Positions 12,802 to 24,739 of a DNA stretch of 64,000 nucleotides are shown here, in pieces. The notes below the pieces were generated by a model. That model saw only the letters and a program-made list of their open reading frames with translations. It was not told the DNA's origin and did not search any database. Position 1 is the first letter of the stretch. Each line of letters opens with the position of its first letter. Source of the DNA: Siphonodentalium dalli (lineage: Eukaryota > Mollusca > Scaphopoda > Gadilida > Siphonodentaliidae); the NCBI GenBank assembly GCA_032622095.1, contig CP136066.1, positions 198,950,816 through 199,014,815 on the forward strand, in the 5' to 3' direction. The position numbers were made by a program, and so were the translations under genes.

Positions 12802-14810
12802 TACCACCATCACTCCTATACCACACCTCTCGAGATGCACCCACGCCGTGTTACATTGTAGGGGGTTCTTACCCCTCGCAGTGGGGCGGAAATTCTGATT
12901 TATATCAGAGACTTGTGAGGTAATGACACATGTATATAGTAGGTACAAGTCTTTATTATGTTGTGAATAAGATATGCAGTGTGTACAAATATAATGATCA
13001 ATAGTCGCCGCGAATTGGTGTCCCCGAATGGGTGATGCCTGGTGTGGATGGTGCCTGGATATGATCTAGGTATGAGATGAGTCTAGGGAAAGCATGATGT
13101 GATGGGATGTAGTTGTTTCTTATATACTATTTGGGATGCTTATTAGATGAGGTGTTTGGCAATACACATCGGGATTGGTTCTTCCGTTATGGTCATCTCC
13201 CTTGACCATATTTGGGAGCCATCTTCATTGTGTGTATATCTTCGCTGAGAGTAAGACGTGTGAGGTTTCGAGAACCGAACACGAATATCTGAGTTTGGGG
13301 TTTTATATATTGGGACATTCGTATAGTTTGAATCAAGTTGTGAGATTATAATGGGTAGTTATCTCACAGACTGCATTAAATGGATTATCCTTTAGCTTAT
13401 CTACTACAATTGTGTGGCTAACGCAACAGGCATTGTGACAATATATTCAATTCAATCCACTGTGGATTAGCACCCACTGGGAAAACATCATTTGCAAGAA
13501 CTGGGTGTACGCGTGCGTGAAATATATAAATTTGTCAAGTTGTTATGCGACATACGGCATTATATCTTCAAACAAAACGGCTCGTATTCACCGACTTGTT
13601 TATATATAGTACACGGTGTTTATACTGTGGGAGGCTCAACATGAAGCTATCTGTGATCATCGATGCGATCAGTTAAACATCGGCACGGCATTATATTGCC
13701 CAATCAAGGAGATATTGCTCTTTGCGTCAAAATGAGTATGAATGCGAATGGATTAAACATACACATTATACCCATACGCGAAGATAACATGATTTATTCC
13801 GAAATAGTGTCTCAATCTAATTATCTTATGGGTTCTTTTGAGTTATCGGATTGGATGGAATGGGAGATGGGATTATGGATAATACGAATATGAGTTGCTA
13901 ATCATAGTTTTAAGTATGTCATTCCATTATGTATGGGTATTTACTATGTGTGTGAGTTTGGGTCCAGGGAGTTGGTCGATACCTGAGGTATTGTGTATTA
14001 TGGGTGGTGTGATCTGATCGAATGCCCCAGGTGGTTCATATTCACAAGAGTGCTTCACAGATAGGTATTGATAGGTTCATAAGTTATTTTCCAATTGCTT
14101 GGTTTGGTCAGTTTCATCACATTTATGTCGGGTGTAGAAGTATGACTTAATGTAGTTGTTCTTGATATCAATAAGTTTAGTGCACTTTAAAGTAAGTCTC
14201 CAAGGCCATTGTTGCATAATTTACACTTTCTATCATCGCGGTCTTGTACAAGCTTGTCTCGACAGGAAGTCCGTGATTCATAGAACGACATTTCATCCGG
14301 CGTGAAACATCATTAAGTTTGGGGAGTGAACTATATTTTCTGTGCCGAAGTTTGGCTTAATTATTTTGGAAATAAATATCACGAGCGGGTTAACTTTGGT
14401 TGAGCCAGTAATACGAGAGTCCAACATTATAGTATAGTATAGTGTGTGTGTTTTCCAACCATGCATTGACAAGGCCGTTTGTGAATGGGAGAGATACATA
14501 GAGTTGTATAGCCTTAAAGGGATTTTCACACGTGTCATCGTCATCAGCCTACCACAAATGACACAGTTCTGAGTTTAATGTTCATCGATATTTGGTGTTT
14601 TTTCCATTTCGTCGTACATACATGAGGTGGAAGTGGTCAACTTATGTCACAGTATAAAGTTTGAGAACCATAGTTCAAGATAATGCTTTTTGGCAGACAA
14701 AAGAAGGAAAAATGCATCCCACCATTTTCAACGAACGAGGGGAACATAGAAATCGTTGAAAAATTACAAACACTACTATTATTATTATTATTTATTTATT
14801 ATTATGATTA
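12802..14810. other. Non-coding stretch
   Basis: No exon with convincing splice sites and domain content was found on either strand. A TTA-rich microsatellite occurs near 14,775-14,810. The region is AT-rich and unremarkable. Confidence 0.4.
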
Positions 14811-14814
14811 TTAA

Positions 14815-15160
14815 TCCTCCCCACCGTTGGGATATATAGAGGGCCAATAACATTGTTTTACCCCAATCAATCTTATGAAATATTCAGAGCAGTCATTGTT
14901 CGCACTGACATACATAAGGTTACACTTTATCTGTTTAACTATACATTTAATTTTCTACCGTCAGGTATATGGTAATATTCTAATTTTGTCCACACTGCCA
15001 CTCACCGAACAGATTCGAAAGCTTTCGTAAAATAAACAAAGGCGCAGTGTGGTCTATATTTGCGTGATTTTATAATATTTATAAGTGCTTTCACGGAATA
15101 AAATATGCTCAGTTGTTGCGTATCCTTTACCAAAGCCGGCTTGGGCTTCATAGATTGACC
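14815..15160 (-). pseudogene. LINE reverse-transcriptase remnant
   Basis: Read on the minus strand, EAQAGFGKGYATTEH, then (after a frameshift) HCAFVYFTKAFESV and LEYYHIPDG, match in order the Q.GF..G.ST..h, ..afvDf.kAFdsv and l...gi.g blocks of non-LTR reverse transcriptases. Further down, SEYF followed by IGVKQ corresponds to the GV.QG region. Frameshifts and stops interrupt every block. The first catalytic Asp of the palm (expected in FVDF) is Tyr here. It is an inactive fragment of a LINE other than the one at 18.3 kb, since the wording of the motifs differs. Confidence 0.75.
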
Positions 15161-15504
15161 GATATTGTCGATCGACTTCGCATAGAAGTATACATGCATG
15201 TCTCAATTAAATTATGAACAACGTTTTTGTTGTGTTCTAACGTCCACATTCTTGAACACAAAGAGACGTAAAGTATCACACCAGCTCAATTATATTTTCA
15301 AGATTCATTCCGCAACAGATTCATTCCGCAAAAGATTCATTGTTCGCGAGCCGTGAGTCGGTGTCTATGGACTAATGGCAAATCTGGTCAATCATCGTCG
15401 ACATTGTGTTTCGTAAAGGCCAGAGGATGTACGATGTTCGTTCACCCGCAACCACATTAACTACACGGTCAGCCTGTTCACGTGCAAATAAGCTCACAGT
15501 GAAC

Positions 15505-16372
15505 TTATTTGATGAGACTGAAATGAACCTATTTCATGAGACTGAAATGAACTTATTTCATGGGACTGAAATGCACTTATTTCATGGGTCTGAAATGAAC
15601 CTATTTCATGAGACTGAAATGAACTTATTTCATGGGACTGAAATGCACTTATTTCATGGGACTGAAATGAACTTATTTCATGGGACTGAAATGCACTTAT
15701 TTCATGGGACTGAAATGAACTTATTTCATGAGACTGAAATGAACTTATTTCATGGGACTGAAATGCACTTATTTCATGGGACTGAAATGAACTTATTTCA
15801 TGAGACTGAAATGAACTTATTTCATGGGACTGAAATGCACTTATTTCATGGGACTGAAATGAACTTATTTCATGAGACTGAAATTAACTTATTTCATGGG
15901 ACTGAAATGCACTTATTTCATGGGACTGAAATGAACTTATTTCATGAGACTGAAATGAACTTATTTCATAGGACTGAAATGAACTTATTTCATGGAACTG
16001 AAACGAACTTATTTCATGAGACTGAAATGCACTTATTTCATGGGACTGAAATGAACTTATTTCATGGGACTGAAATGAACTTATTTCATGGGACTGAAAT
16101 GAACTTATTTCATGAGACTGAAATGCACTTATTTCATGGGACTGAAATGAACTTATTTCATGGGAATGAAATGAACTTATTCCATGAGACTGAAATAAAC
16201 TTATTTCATGGAACTGAAACGAACCTATTTCATGAGACTGAAATAAACTTATTTCATGGGACTGAAATGAACTTATTCCATGAGACTGAAATGAACTTAT
16301 TTCATGGGACTGAAATGAACCTATTTAATGGGACAGAAATGAACTTATTTCATGGGACTGAAATAAGCTCAT
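15505..16372. repeat. 24-bp minisatellite, about 36 copies
   Basis: The unit is GAAATGAACTTATTTCATGG plus GACT, with variants GAGACT, GCACTT and AACTGAAAC. Being a multiple of three, it leaves an open frame of about 330 codons encoding repeats of NLFHGTEM. That frame has no signal peptide, splice context or unique domain, so I do not call a gene. Each unit contains TGAAAT and ATTTCA, 6-bp complementary arms around a 6-nt loop. The array abuts an R1-family copy at 16,380 that contains similar words, so it may have expanded from that repeat. Confidence 0.95.
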
Positions 16373-16379
16373 ATGGGCA

Positions 16380-16660
16380 TTACTTAGATGTGAAATAAGC
16401 CCTATATGGACCTAAATGTTCAACGAAATATAACTTCCATACGGACTTATTTCAATTCAATCAATTTTGATCAGGACAATTAATACGAATAAACCAACTC
16501 ACTACTTACCAGATGTATGATATTTATAATGTGATTTCACTGCGGCCCGCGCCATCCAACGGAATAACGGGTATTAGTCCACTGTGAGATTATTCCAGAG
16601 TCAAATAAATCCAATATGAATCTATGTGAATATTTAGGTTCAATATGAACATATTTGCAC
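16380..16660 (-). repeat. Dispersed repeat family 'R1', reverse copy
   Basis: Contains GGCCCGCGCCATCC, AACGGGTATTAGTCCACT and AGAGTCAAATAAATCC, the reverse complement of the core seen at 7,270, 28,265, 35,215 and 51,360. Confidence 0.6.
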
Positions 16661-18280
16661 ACGGATATGGTGACCCGGTATATGAAATAATCCCAATTGG
16701 CGAATTGGCGAGTAGATATTTTTCGACTTATATTCGACAATTATTAAGTAAACGATTTTAATTTGAAGTAACCTTAGCTCATGCCAACGTACACACATGT
16801 ATAAAAAACACACACTAATGCGGTCTTTCTGAGTTTGAGTTCGGGTTTGGCTTCTCTGTCCGGTCACGGTATTAGGGTGGATACACACATGCATGTAATC
16901 TCTGTAATTATCGTGTATTTGGCGTTTTACATGGATCATACAGACCATGTAATATGTGTCCGTTGACAACCCAATCATTGCGGCTATGTTTGACCACAGT
17001 AAGCCAAGCTCTGAGCGTACAGAGAGCATTTGACTGAACGATGTCGTCAGGCCGCTTAAAATAATTGTTCGCGCGATAACCCAAATGTTGGACTTTCTGT
17101 TTAAATCATGGTCAGTCTTCTCTTGATTTTTATACAGGTGATGGGCCCCAGGATTTCCCCAACGCATGGGCTATGATCCCCAACATGATGGGGGGATATT
17201 ATCAGGATTTTCTTACGCAGGGGCTATATGATCCCCGACTTGAGGCTATATATGATCCGGAACGCTACAAGGTGGGGTGGCTAACTCTGAGCTATTTAAG
17301 TAAAACATATTATATTGTACCTTTTTGCCCAGATTATTCCGACCGATACATTCAACTAAGTCCCTTAACGATTTGAAGCTTTCGAAACCACACGCCAAGC
17401 AAGCATCATGGTCGAAAATGTTCTATATCAAGCCTGTATACACCATATGTGTCGCTTCTGGTGTTCGTACATTAATAAAATGCCAGATATCACAGACTTA
17501 ACTAATATCCACATCCATAAGAGACGACCTGTTTTGGACTGGCCTTAAATGTCCTGATAATAGAGAATTTGACTTCGCTTATGACTACTCACTTGTCTGG
17601 CCTGTTAACAATGAACCGCTCGCACGCAGGTGATCAATGTTGTCAATTATTGGTGTGGCCATGTAAAATACATGTATTTTACATACAGAGATTACATGCA
17701 TGTGTGTATCCACCCTTAACAGTTAATACCGTGACGCAAGTATTATATATTATATATAATATAAATATTTATATGAGTGCAGCCATTTAAGAAAACCTAT
17801 CCCTGAAATGTATTAGCATTATTTGCCTGTATTATTAATACCATATAATATGATAGAAGACTTTATTGATGTACATGCATGTTATGTAATGTTTGTATAT
17901 ATGTATATACGTTGTATAGCATGTCGCAACTTAGATGTTAACTTTACAAATAAACAATTCAATTCAGCTAATCGTAAACTACAAACTTCCGTAATATCAG
18001 TTTAGTCCGAAACACATTTACCACTCTTAGAGTTCCGTTCTCTGCTGACGAGGATGGTGCCGTTAGATCTGAGTTTGAGTTTGGCTTTTCTGTCTGATCA
18101 TGACAAGAACGGCAAATCTACAACTACGAACTTCTGTAATATATTGATATATTGACCAATCTTATGATGCTATTCTCTGTTTAGGGGGATTATGTTGTTC
18201 CATTTTGCACGTCTAAGACGTTTGATGTCAAGACAAGAGAGAAACAATTATTGCATACGCAATATTACATACGTAATACC
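16660..18280. other. Non-coding stretch with an inverted-repeat pair
   Basis: The word GATTACATGCATGTG and its flank (GTATCCACCC, TACCGTGAC) occur at about 17,688-17,740 and in reverse complement at about 16,865-16,905. No gene is supported. The 175-codon minus frame at 16,640-17,167 shows no family features. Confidence 0.4.
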
Positions 18281-18306
18281 GTAATTATAGAGAAAACCTC
18301 GATCCC

Positions 18307-19160
18307 ATGGGGATAACACTAGCTGACTATCGTGCTAGGATAGGAAAATTCAACTTTTCGCTCGGAAAAATAAAGAAGTTCACTCAAAACTTGAGACAAA
18401 GGCGACGATTTCTCTTCCAACGATTACCCAATGTCCGGTTTTTTCTCATTATTGGCTTATTGATTATACTTTCGGGTGACGTTCACGAGCACCCTGGACC
18501 ATACGCGAATCAGCCCGTTATTTCGGTATTCCACAACAACACAAGAAGCATCCGACATAAACTCTCTCGAATAAACGATATTGTCAGTGAAAATTTTGAT
18601 GTTATTTGTTTTTCTGAAACTCACTTAAGCGAATCTTATCCTTCAAGCGAGATACGCATCCCCGCATACTCAGAGCCTATTCGGAAAGATAGAGACCAAT
18701 ACGGAGGGGGGATATGTATGTACGTATCTTCGATTCTGTCATTTAGGCGCCGCGTAGACCTGGAAACCGATGATAGTAGATGGATCGAAATCATGTCTTA
18801 AAAAACATGCTATTTAATTGGATTGTCTTATAGATCAGAACAATTTGCCAGTCTTACTTACTGGGATGATCTTGAAACCTCAATTGAAAATGCTCTGGAA
18901 TCCAATAAGCCAATGGTACTGGTAGGTGATTTTAACTCTGATATGCTACAGATAAACTCCAAACTATCAGATATTAAGTCACTGAAACATCTCCGAAATT
19001 TGATTGTCAACCCAACTCGAGAGTAACCACTAGCACTCAGACTCTACTAGATCCGATATTGGTCAGCGATAATGTTGTTTGTCACGATGCTGATTCAATT
19101 GACTTGTCTATTTCTGACCACTTTGGGGTCTATGCAGTTTTATCATTTGATTTTTAAATA
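18307..19160 (+). pseudogene. LINE endonuclease domain (EEP fold), broken
   Basis: Residues after the 2A-like motif read FHNNTRSIRHKL, FDVICFSETHLS, YGGGICMYV and, further on, VLVGDFNSD and ISDHFGVYAV. These are the N-..ETHL..-GG-..GDFN..-SDH blocks of the exonuclease-endonuclease-phosphatase fold that nicks target DNA. TAA at 18,799-18,801 interrupts the same frame, which reopens at once. A frameshift near 19,020 moves TRVTTSTQTLLDPI to another frame, and a TAA follows FDF near 19,158. The catalytic-motif residues themselves (E of ETHL, D and N of GDFN, D and H of SDH) are still readable. Confidence 0.88.
18472..18501 (+). other. 2A-like motif SGDVHEHPGP
   Basis: SGDVHEHPGP follows a hydrophobic run (FFLIIGLLIIL) and precedes the endonuclease. 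The classical 2A consensus is D-V/I-E-x-N-P-G-P. Here E becomes H and N becomes H, although D, V and PGP remain. 2A-like sequences at this position are known in some invertebrate non-LTR retrotransposons. Whether this variant would still cause ribosome skipping is doubtful, since the Asn before PGP is normally needed. Confidence 0.6.
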
Positions 19161-19329
19161 AATACTTTATTCAAGCGAAAGGTTTGGAATTATAAAAATG
19201 GTAATTTTGATGAGGCCCGTAGATTAATCCAGGCCGTCGAGTGGCAAGACCTATTGCAACCACTCTCCATTGATGATGCTGTTGAAACGTTCACTGAAAT
19301 ATTCATGGGTATAATAAAAAAACAACTCC

Positions 19330-21697
19330 GACCACCGAGGTATCAATCAGGCCTAATGATAAAATATGGTTCAATTCTGATATAAGGAGAGAGTTACGTC
19401 GTAGGGATCGCACCAGGAGAACTTTTATTAAAAGTCAGAAACGTTCAGATCTGGATAATTTTAAGAAAATCCGAAACAAAGTTAACAACATGATAAAATA
19501 CGCAAAGAGTTCCTTTGAATCAAACCTACAAAAAATATCGAAAGGTCAAACTCTCCGAAATTTTTCTAGAAAGTAGCCAGTAACTTGATGGGGAAAAACA
19601 AATGTTCAATTATTCCTCCCATTTATGATAAAGACAATAGCTCCAATACAAACCAAACATCTGTTATAATTAACGACACAGAAAAAGCCATTCTAATCAA
19701 TGATACTTTCATAAATAATGGGAAAATCGACAACGAACCCTCCTCTTTCCCTGATTTTGATACACAATGTGACAATACCATATCATCTGTGTTTATTGAG
19801 AAAAAACGAATTCTTGGAGAAATCAGGTCTCTCAAAATTAATAAAGCCCATGGACATGGTGGAATAAGCGCCAGAATGTTAAAGGAGACTGCTGATGTCA
19901 TTGTTGAACCTCTTTATATCATTTACAAAAAATCTATTGATACTTGCACATTCCCCATGACATGGAAACAAGCAAATGTAATTCCAATCTTCAAAAAAGG
20001 TGACCCTGCCGATTCCAGTAATTACCGCCCAATCTCCCTTTTGTGTTGCGTTGGGAAAATTCTTGAAAAATTAGTCTTGAAAACTTTAACACAACATTTT
20101 GAAACAAATCACCTGATATATAAGCACCAATCTGGCTTCCTTCCTGGACACAACACTACTACATTCTCGTTATTAGAATTACACCATGACATATGCCGCT
20201 CTCTCGAAGGACATTTGCATACTTGTGCTGTATTTTGTGATGTTTCTAAAGCCTTCGAGAGAGTTTGGCACAAAGGTCTTCTTCTCAAACTTAGGAGGTA
20301 TGGAGTTACCGGTGAGCTCCAGAGCTATCTAACAGTCAGAGAGCAAAGGGTAATTCTGAATAATACTGCATCCCATTTCAGACCACTTTCATCAGGAGTC
20401 CCCCAGGGCTCAGTAATCGGCCCTTTTTTATTTCTCATATACGTTAACGATATCCATCAGAATTTAGAATCCCTGACGAGACTATATGCTGATGATACTT
20501 GTATCACTACAGCTGAAACTGACCCGACCCTTCTTGTTACAAAAGTCAACAATGACATGGAAACACTCACCGATTGGTCCAAAAAATGGCTTGTCAATTT
20601 CAATCCCACCAAAACTACTCTCATTAGATTCCAAGTATCTCCTCAAAAAGATTCCCCTACATTGCAGCCAATTCTTTTTGGTGACGCCCAACTTGAGGAA
20701 ATGGACTCTCAAAAACACCTCGGTTTAAACTTTCAATCAAATTTGGGATGGGACATTCAAATAAATGAAATAGTAAATCGTGTTTCTGGTCGATTATCAA
20801 TGCTTAGAAAAATGAAATATAAACTTAGCCGCAAATCCCTAAATTTAATGTACATATCTTACATTCTTCCTCTTATGGAATATGGAGATATTATCTGGGA
20901 CTGTGCCCCCGATTCTCTTCTAAATACATTAGACAAATTGCACATAGAAGCGGCTCGAATTATATCGGGCTTAACTAGCTCATGTCCCACACATAGACTA
21001 TTTATAGAATTGGGTTGGCAATCACTGCACGATCGAAGAAAATATCATAAATTAAAAATGTTCAACCGAATCCAAGCTGGAAATGCTCCGAAATATTTGA
21101 CTGATATATTACCTCCTCGTTACGGGGACAACACTAATTACTCTTCCCGATATCCCTACCGATTTAACTCTTTATCCCGAAAGACTGAATATTATAACAA
21201 ATCATTCTTTCCCTCTATGATTATCCAGTGGAACAAATTTCTTGATAACATCGCGAAAAGTGAAAATAAAGATAATAAAGACAATAAGAAGAACATAGAC
21301 AAAGAGACCATAGAGCAAAAACTAGTCGCGATGAATGTTGTACCGAAACCTCCTCCCTTCTACCTCGTCGGAAGCCGGGAGAGGAACATACTGCACGCTA
21401 AACTGCGAAACAGTTGTAGTAATCTTAATTTTGACAAACATATTAATTCATATTGCCGATTCGCCGAGATATTGTTGTGGTGCACCCGAGGAAACGGCAT
21501 ACCATTTCTTTTTCGAATGCCCTTTCTTTATTTACGAAAGACAAAAACTTCTCGATAGTATATCTAGACTGGGCATTCTACATCTGACCATTGGAAATAT
21601 TCTATTCGGCTCCACTCATGAGACTGAGGAAATAAATTACAAACTATTCATTGCTGCTCAAAAGTATATTATGGAAACACACCGATTTAATGATTAA
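19330..21697 (+). pseudogene. LINE reverse transcriptase, broken at both ends
   Basis: The long open frame 19,585-21,558 carries the RT blocks in order: NVIPIFKKGD, NYRPISLL, HQSGFLPGHNTT, VFCDVSKAFERVWH, SGVPQGSVIGPFLF and YADD (20,485-20,496, catalytic Asp pair intact), then the thumb. Before it, IRPNDKIWFNSD lies in a second frame and ends at TAG near 19,574. A frameshift near 21,470 moves the terminal Cys/His motif (YCCGAPEETAYHFFFEC) to the frame ending at 21,697. The enzyme would copy element RNA by target-primed reverse transcription. The intact RT core with damage elsewhere suggests fairly recent death. Confidence 0.92.
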
Positions 21698-22148
21698 TAA
21701 TATATAAAAACGAGCGGAAGATTGAACATATACTTATAAGACAAATATCACATCATCGATCGACGGTTCACATCGCATACCCTCCCATACTGACGCAAGC
21801 AATACACATATCCTTTGACATCCTAATGTGTATCCCCGATTTTATCTTAATTAATATATCATACAAGTGTTCTTTGTATACCTATATATTATATGTATTG
21901 CAGGCAGGAAGACTAACTCCTTTTGTTAATTGCCAATTGTTTGTTGGAACGGGGCGTCATTAAGTTAGCAATAACTTGTGCCCCAATCCAATTAGCTATT
22001 TTTGCTAATAAAATATGTTTAAACTAACCTCGATCAAGGCTGCAACACTATATTGTCCCGAAGTCGACGATCATAATTGAATGAAACAGTGGCGAAATAT
22101 ATTGATAGTTATATAATCTGGTCTTCGTGACCGTTATTGTATTGAACA

Positions 22149-22676
22149 TTAAAGGCACGGGCGGCGTTCGTTGCAGAAATATTCATATTTGTTCAAATCG
22201 CCATCAACAGAAGGAATATTAAAATATATATAGTTTTGTTCATATGCCAAACATAATCAGCGCGTAAATACTATATTGTCGTCAAGACGTACGATGGTGT
22301 ACGTAAACAAGAGCCTGTTCGTGTCGCAGAAGTTGTGCTTCTGTTTACATAACACTGCGCAATTATATTGGTTAATCACACAAAAATGATATAAACGCTC
22401 TTTATTTTTTCCATATCAGGAAAACAGTAACAAATAACGCCTTTTATGTTTACCATATCCGGATCTAAACAAAAGCCAGGAAACGTAACGCTTTTTGCTT
22501 TTGTTTACATAACAAAGGGGAAAAATTTGACAATAACATACTGTTTATGCCACATTTCTGGTTGGTATAAGACAAAGTCTGTCTTTATTTTACTATTCTT
22601 TCTGTTTATGGCGGTTTTTGACGGAGATGAATATTTTAACAGCATACCCACCGCAATACGCCGCCCGTATCTTTAA
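22149..22676 (+). mobile_element. TTAA-type MITE, complete (piggyBac-like)
   Basis: 528 bp including TTAA at both ends. Termini TTAAAGGCACGGGCGGCG and, in reverse complement, TTAAAGATACGGGCGGCG form imperfect inverted repeats of about 19 bp. The interior has no coding capacity but holds pairs of TTGTTTACATAAC-like words and AACGCTCTTTAT-like words. TTAA target duplication is the hallmark of piggyBac-type transposition. The MITE ends 47 bp before the Ig-like exon. Confidence 0.88.
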
Positions 22677-22723
22677 GCGAGTTGTTCCACGAACAATTAT
22701 TGTTCCGACGACATCCTTATCAG

Positions 22724-22834
22724 AAGAGTTCAGGTCTCGAAGCGAGACCCTGGCTAGTTCAGCGGTCATAAAATTTTCAACACCCAGAGAGTCATCCGGT
22801 GCATATACATGCTATGCACATATCTTATCGAGAT
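22724..22834 (+). CDS. Candidate exon: C-terminal part of an Ig-like domain
   Basis: A 111-nt open segment between TTATCAG and GTGAGT, phase 1 at both ends. It reads ...SETLASSAVIKFS, then SSGAYTCYAHIL. This resembles the E-F-G strands of an Ig domain, whose signature is D/S-x-G-x-Y-x-C. The first half of the domain is not found upstream, where the MITE lies. The next candidate exon starts only 34 bp downstream, too short for a normal intron, so one of the two boundaries is wrong or the locus is a pseudogene. The resemblance is to the motif only. Confidence 0.3.
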
Positions 22835-22868
22835 GTGAGTTCGTAATCTAATGTTGTTTTTGTTACAG

Positions 22869-22920
22869 CCGGTGTGGTCTGGATTCTCGTGGATCGTGGT
22901 CATACTAGTCATTGTCATCG
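22869..22920 (+). CDS. Candidate 52-nt exon: transmembrane helix
   Basis: A T-rich tract and TTACAG precede a segment ending at GTAAGT. Read from its first base it encodes PVWSGFSWIVVILVIVI, a strong membrane helix, and leaves phase 1. Spliced to a candidate exon at 27,218 it would continue V-K-R, a fitting stop-transfer. It fits the end of a type I membrane protein and would suit the Ig-like exon just upstream, except for the phase and the 34-bp spacing. This is one helix between good splice signals, so chance is possible. Confidence 0.3.
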
Positions 22921-23207
22921 GTAAGTATTAGCATTTCAACATATTCGTATTTCTACATATACATGTACCAACATGTTTGTGAAAGACATCCATTAAACCT
23001 GTCATTGGTAATGTAACAACCGTTCTTATAACAACCATACCACTCATAAATATGTCGGGAGTCCATTCACTTATAAGTATATCATATAGCTAGGTAATTT
23101 ATCCATACGCAGATGTAGACTGCAATATACAATATACTCACACTGTAAAATTTAATAACGTTATAACTACGGTAATGCACCGTCAACTTAGTTGCCAGTA
23201 CAATCCC

Positions 23208-23372
23208 TGTCGAAATAACAGTATACCGTTGATACATTGTACTGTTGAAGTAAACGGTAGGATACTGTTGAAATAACAGTATACCGTTGATACATTGTAC
23301 TGTTGGAATACACGGTAGGATACTGTTGAAATAACAGTACACCGTCGATACATTGTACTGTTGGAATAAACG
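23208..23372. repeat. ~61-bp tandem repeat, about 2.7 copies
   Basis: The words AACAGTATACCGTTGATACA and TTGTACTGTTG recur three times at about 61-bp spacing, each followed by an AACGGTAGGATACTG-like link. Confidence 0.85.
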
Positions 23373-23989
23373 TTTATTAGTAGAGAAATTAGCGAAAATG
23401 TGAAAAGTGATCCGTTATAACTAATACTTATAGAGTGAATGACTGCAGTGCAAACCAATTTTACTAGGTGACCTATTTTCGCGGTCGCTATTAAAACATC
23501 GCAAGTGGTTAATAGGGCTTGTTTACACTTTCTTTAGCCCGTTCGGTAGACCGTTAGTGGTATTTAAACGGCTTGAAACCTGTCCCAAGCTGTTGAAACA
23601 TATTTAAAAGTAGGCCTACTAAAGTATAAAACAAATCTCCCGCGAATGACGGAGACAGACACTGAGACATCAATTAATGGCGAATTTACCCGAGATGCAT
23701 TGCGAATCTCACAAGGGAGGTGATCCTATCCATACCTCGTGTTTGTGCAACGGTACTTGGCCGTCAAAACTAGCAACGGTATAATACCGTAGGCAAACCA
23801 ACGGTATCATATTGTTAAACCAACAGTGACAAAATACAGTGCACACGGATTTTATATATACATTGTTGATATAGTATAATTTATTTATTGAGTTCTCGCC
23901 CCCTTTTTGGGCAAGTTGGATTGGTGTGATTGTTGGGAGGTACGCAACGCCATGTCCCACGTTATCTTTGCCCAACTCAATCGACAAAC

Positions 23990-23990
23990 A

Positions 23991-24032
<42 letters not shown>
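23990..24032. repeat. (AAT)n microsatellite
   Basis: About 14 uninterrupted AAT units. Confidence 0.95.
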
Positions 24033-24739
24033 CGAGCCGTTTATACAGTGAATTATTAACACCACCGGTGTATATTGTCGGCCAAATATTAGAAAGACGT
24101 GGGCCCATGTAGGTTTTATAAATAGATTGGGTCGCTTTAAAAGCTGTAGTGCTACCCCGAATGCGGTTATTTTGGGACGCGTTAAAGTTGTACTGCGACC
24201 CCGATACCGGTAAAGCTGTAGTTGGAATGTCCAAGTTCGTGAAAGTTCTATTGACTATGCCGATCATTTGAGAAGCTTTATTGTTTTAAGATATTGTGGA
24301 AATGCTAATCTGGCCGTGTCAAATTGAGCTATAGCGATGGTATATCTCGCAGGAGAACACATTTCGGGTTTTCGTGGGGTGTTTATTCGCTGGATGTCTT
24401 AAAGTTGCAGTATGTAACCATTATGACCGCGTTAATTGCTTTCGACGTTTAGGTATGAACAATGGCTGGGCCATGCACTCTTGGCGGGAACACAATACCT
24501 CCGATTTTTGATCCGCATTTAGAAGCTTTCTGGTGTGGTGAATTAGAAACCTGCAGTAATAAGCCGTAGTTTTTTGTAATAATTTGAAGGATTAGTTGTT
24601 TTAACGGGATTCTGAGGCGGTGCATTCATGTAACCAATATATTTTATATTATAATTTATATTTATGGCTAATAATATGATCTTGGTGGTGTTACCATTTC
24701 TGACTATGGTTTTCTTGGTTACATTGCGGTTTACATCGA

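Larger units (their letters stand above)
18290..22020 (+). mobile_element. Degenerate non-LTR retrotransposon (Jockey/CR1/L2-like)
   Basis: The order is a short N-terminal region with a 2A-like motif, an apurinic-type endonuclease, a reverse transcriptase with intact YADD, a C-terminal cysteine/histidine motif, and a 3' tail ending near AATAAAATATGTTT. At least one nonsense change and four frameshifts or stops interrupt the ORF. I set the 5' limit just before the first open frame; the true 5' end is not visible. The endonuclease upstream of the RT excludes the R2 and RTE-less groups. Assignment to the CR1/L2 side rests on the GDVH..PGP motif before the endonuclease. Confidence 0.9.

Noticed and set aside
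15406-16398. 330-codon frame of NLFHGTEM repeats
   Set aside because: Period-of-three minisatellite with no unique domain, signal peptide or splice support.
16640-17167. 175-codon minus frame with membrane-like stretches
   Set aside because: No recognisable family, no splice context, and part of it is an inverted repeat shared with 17,688-17,740.
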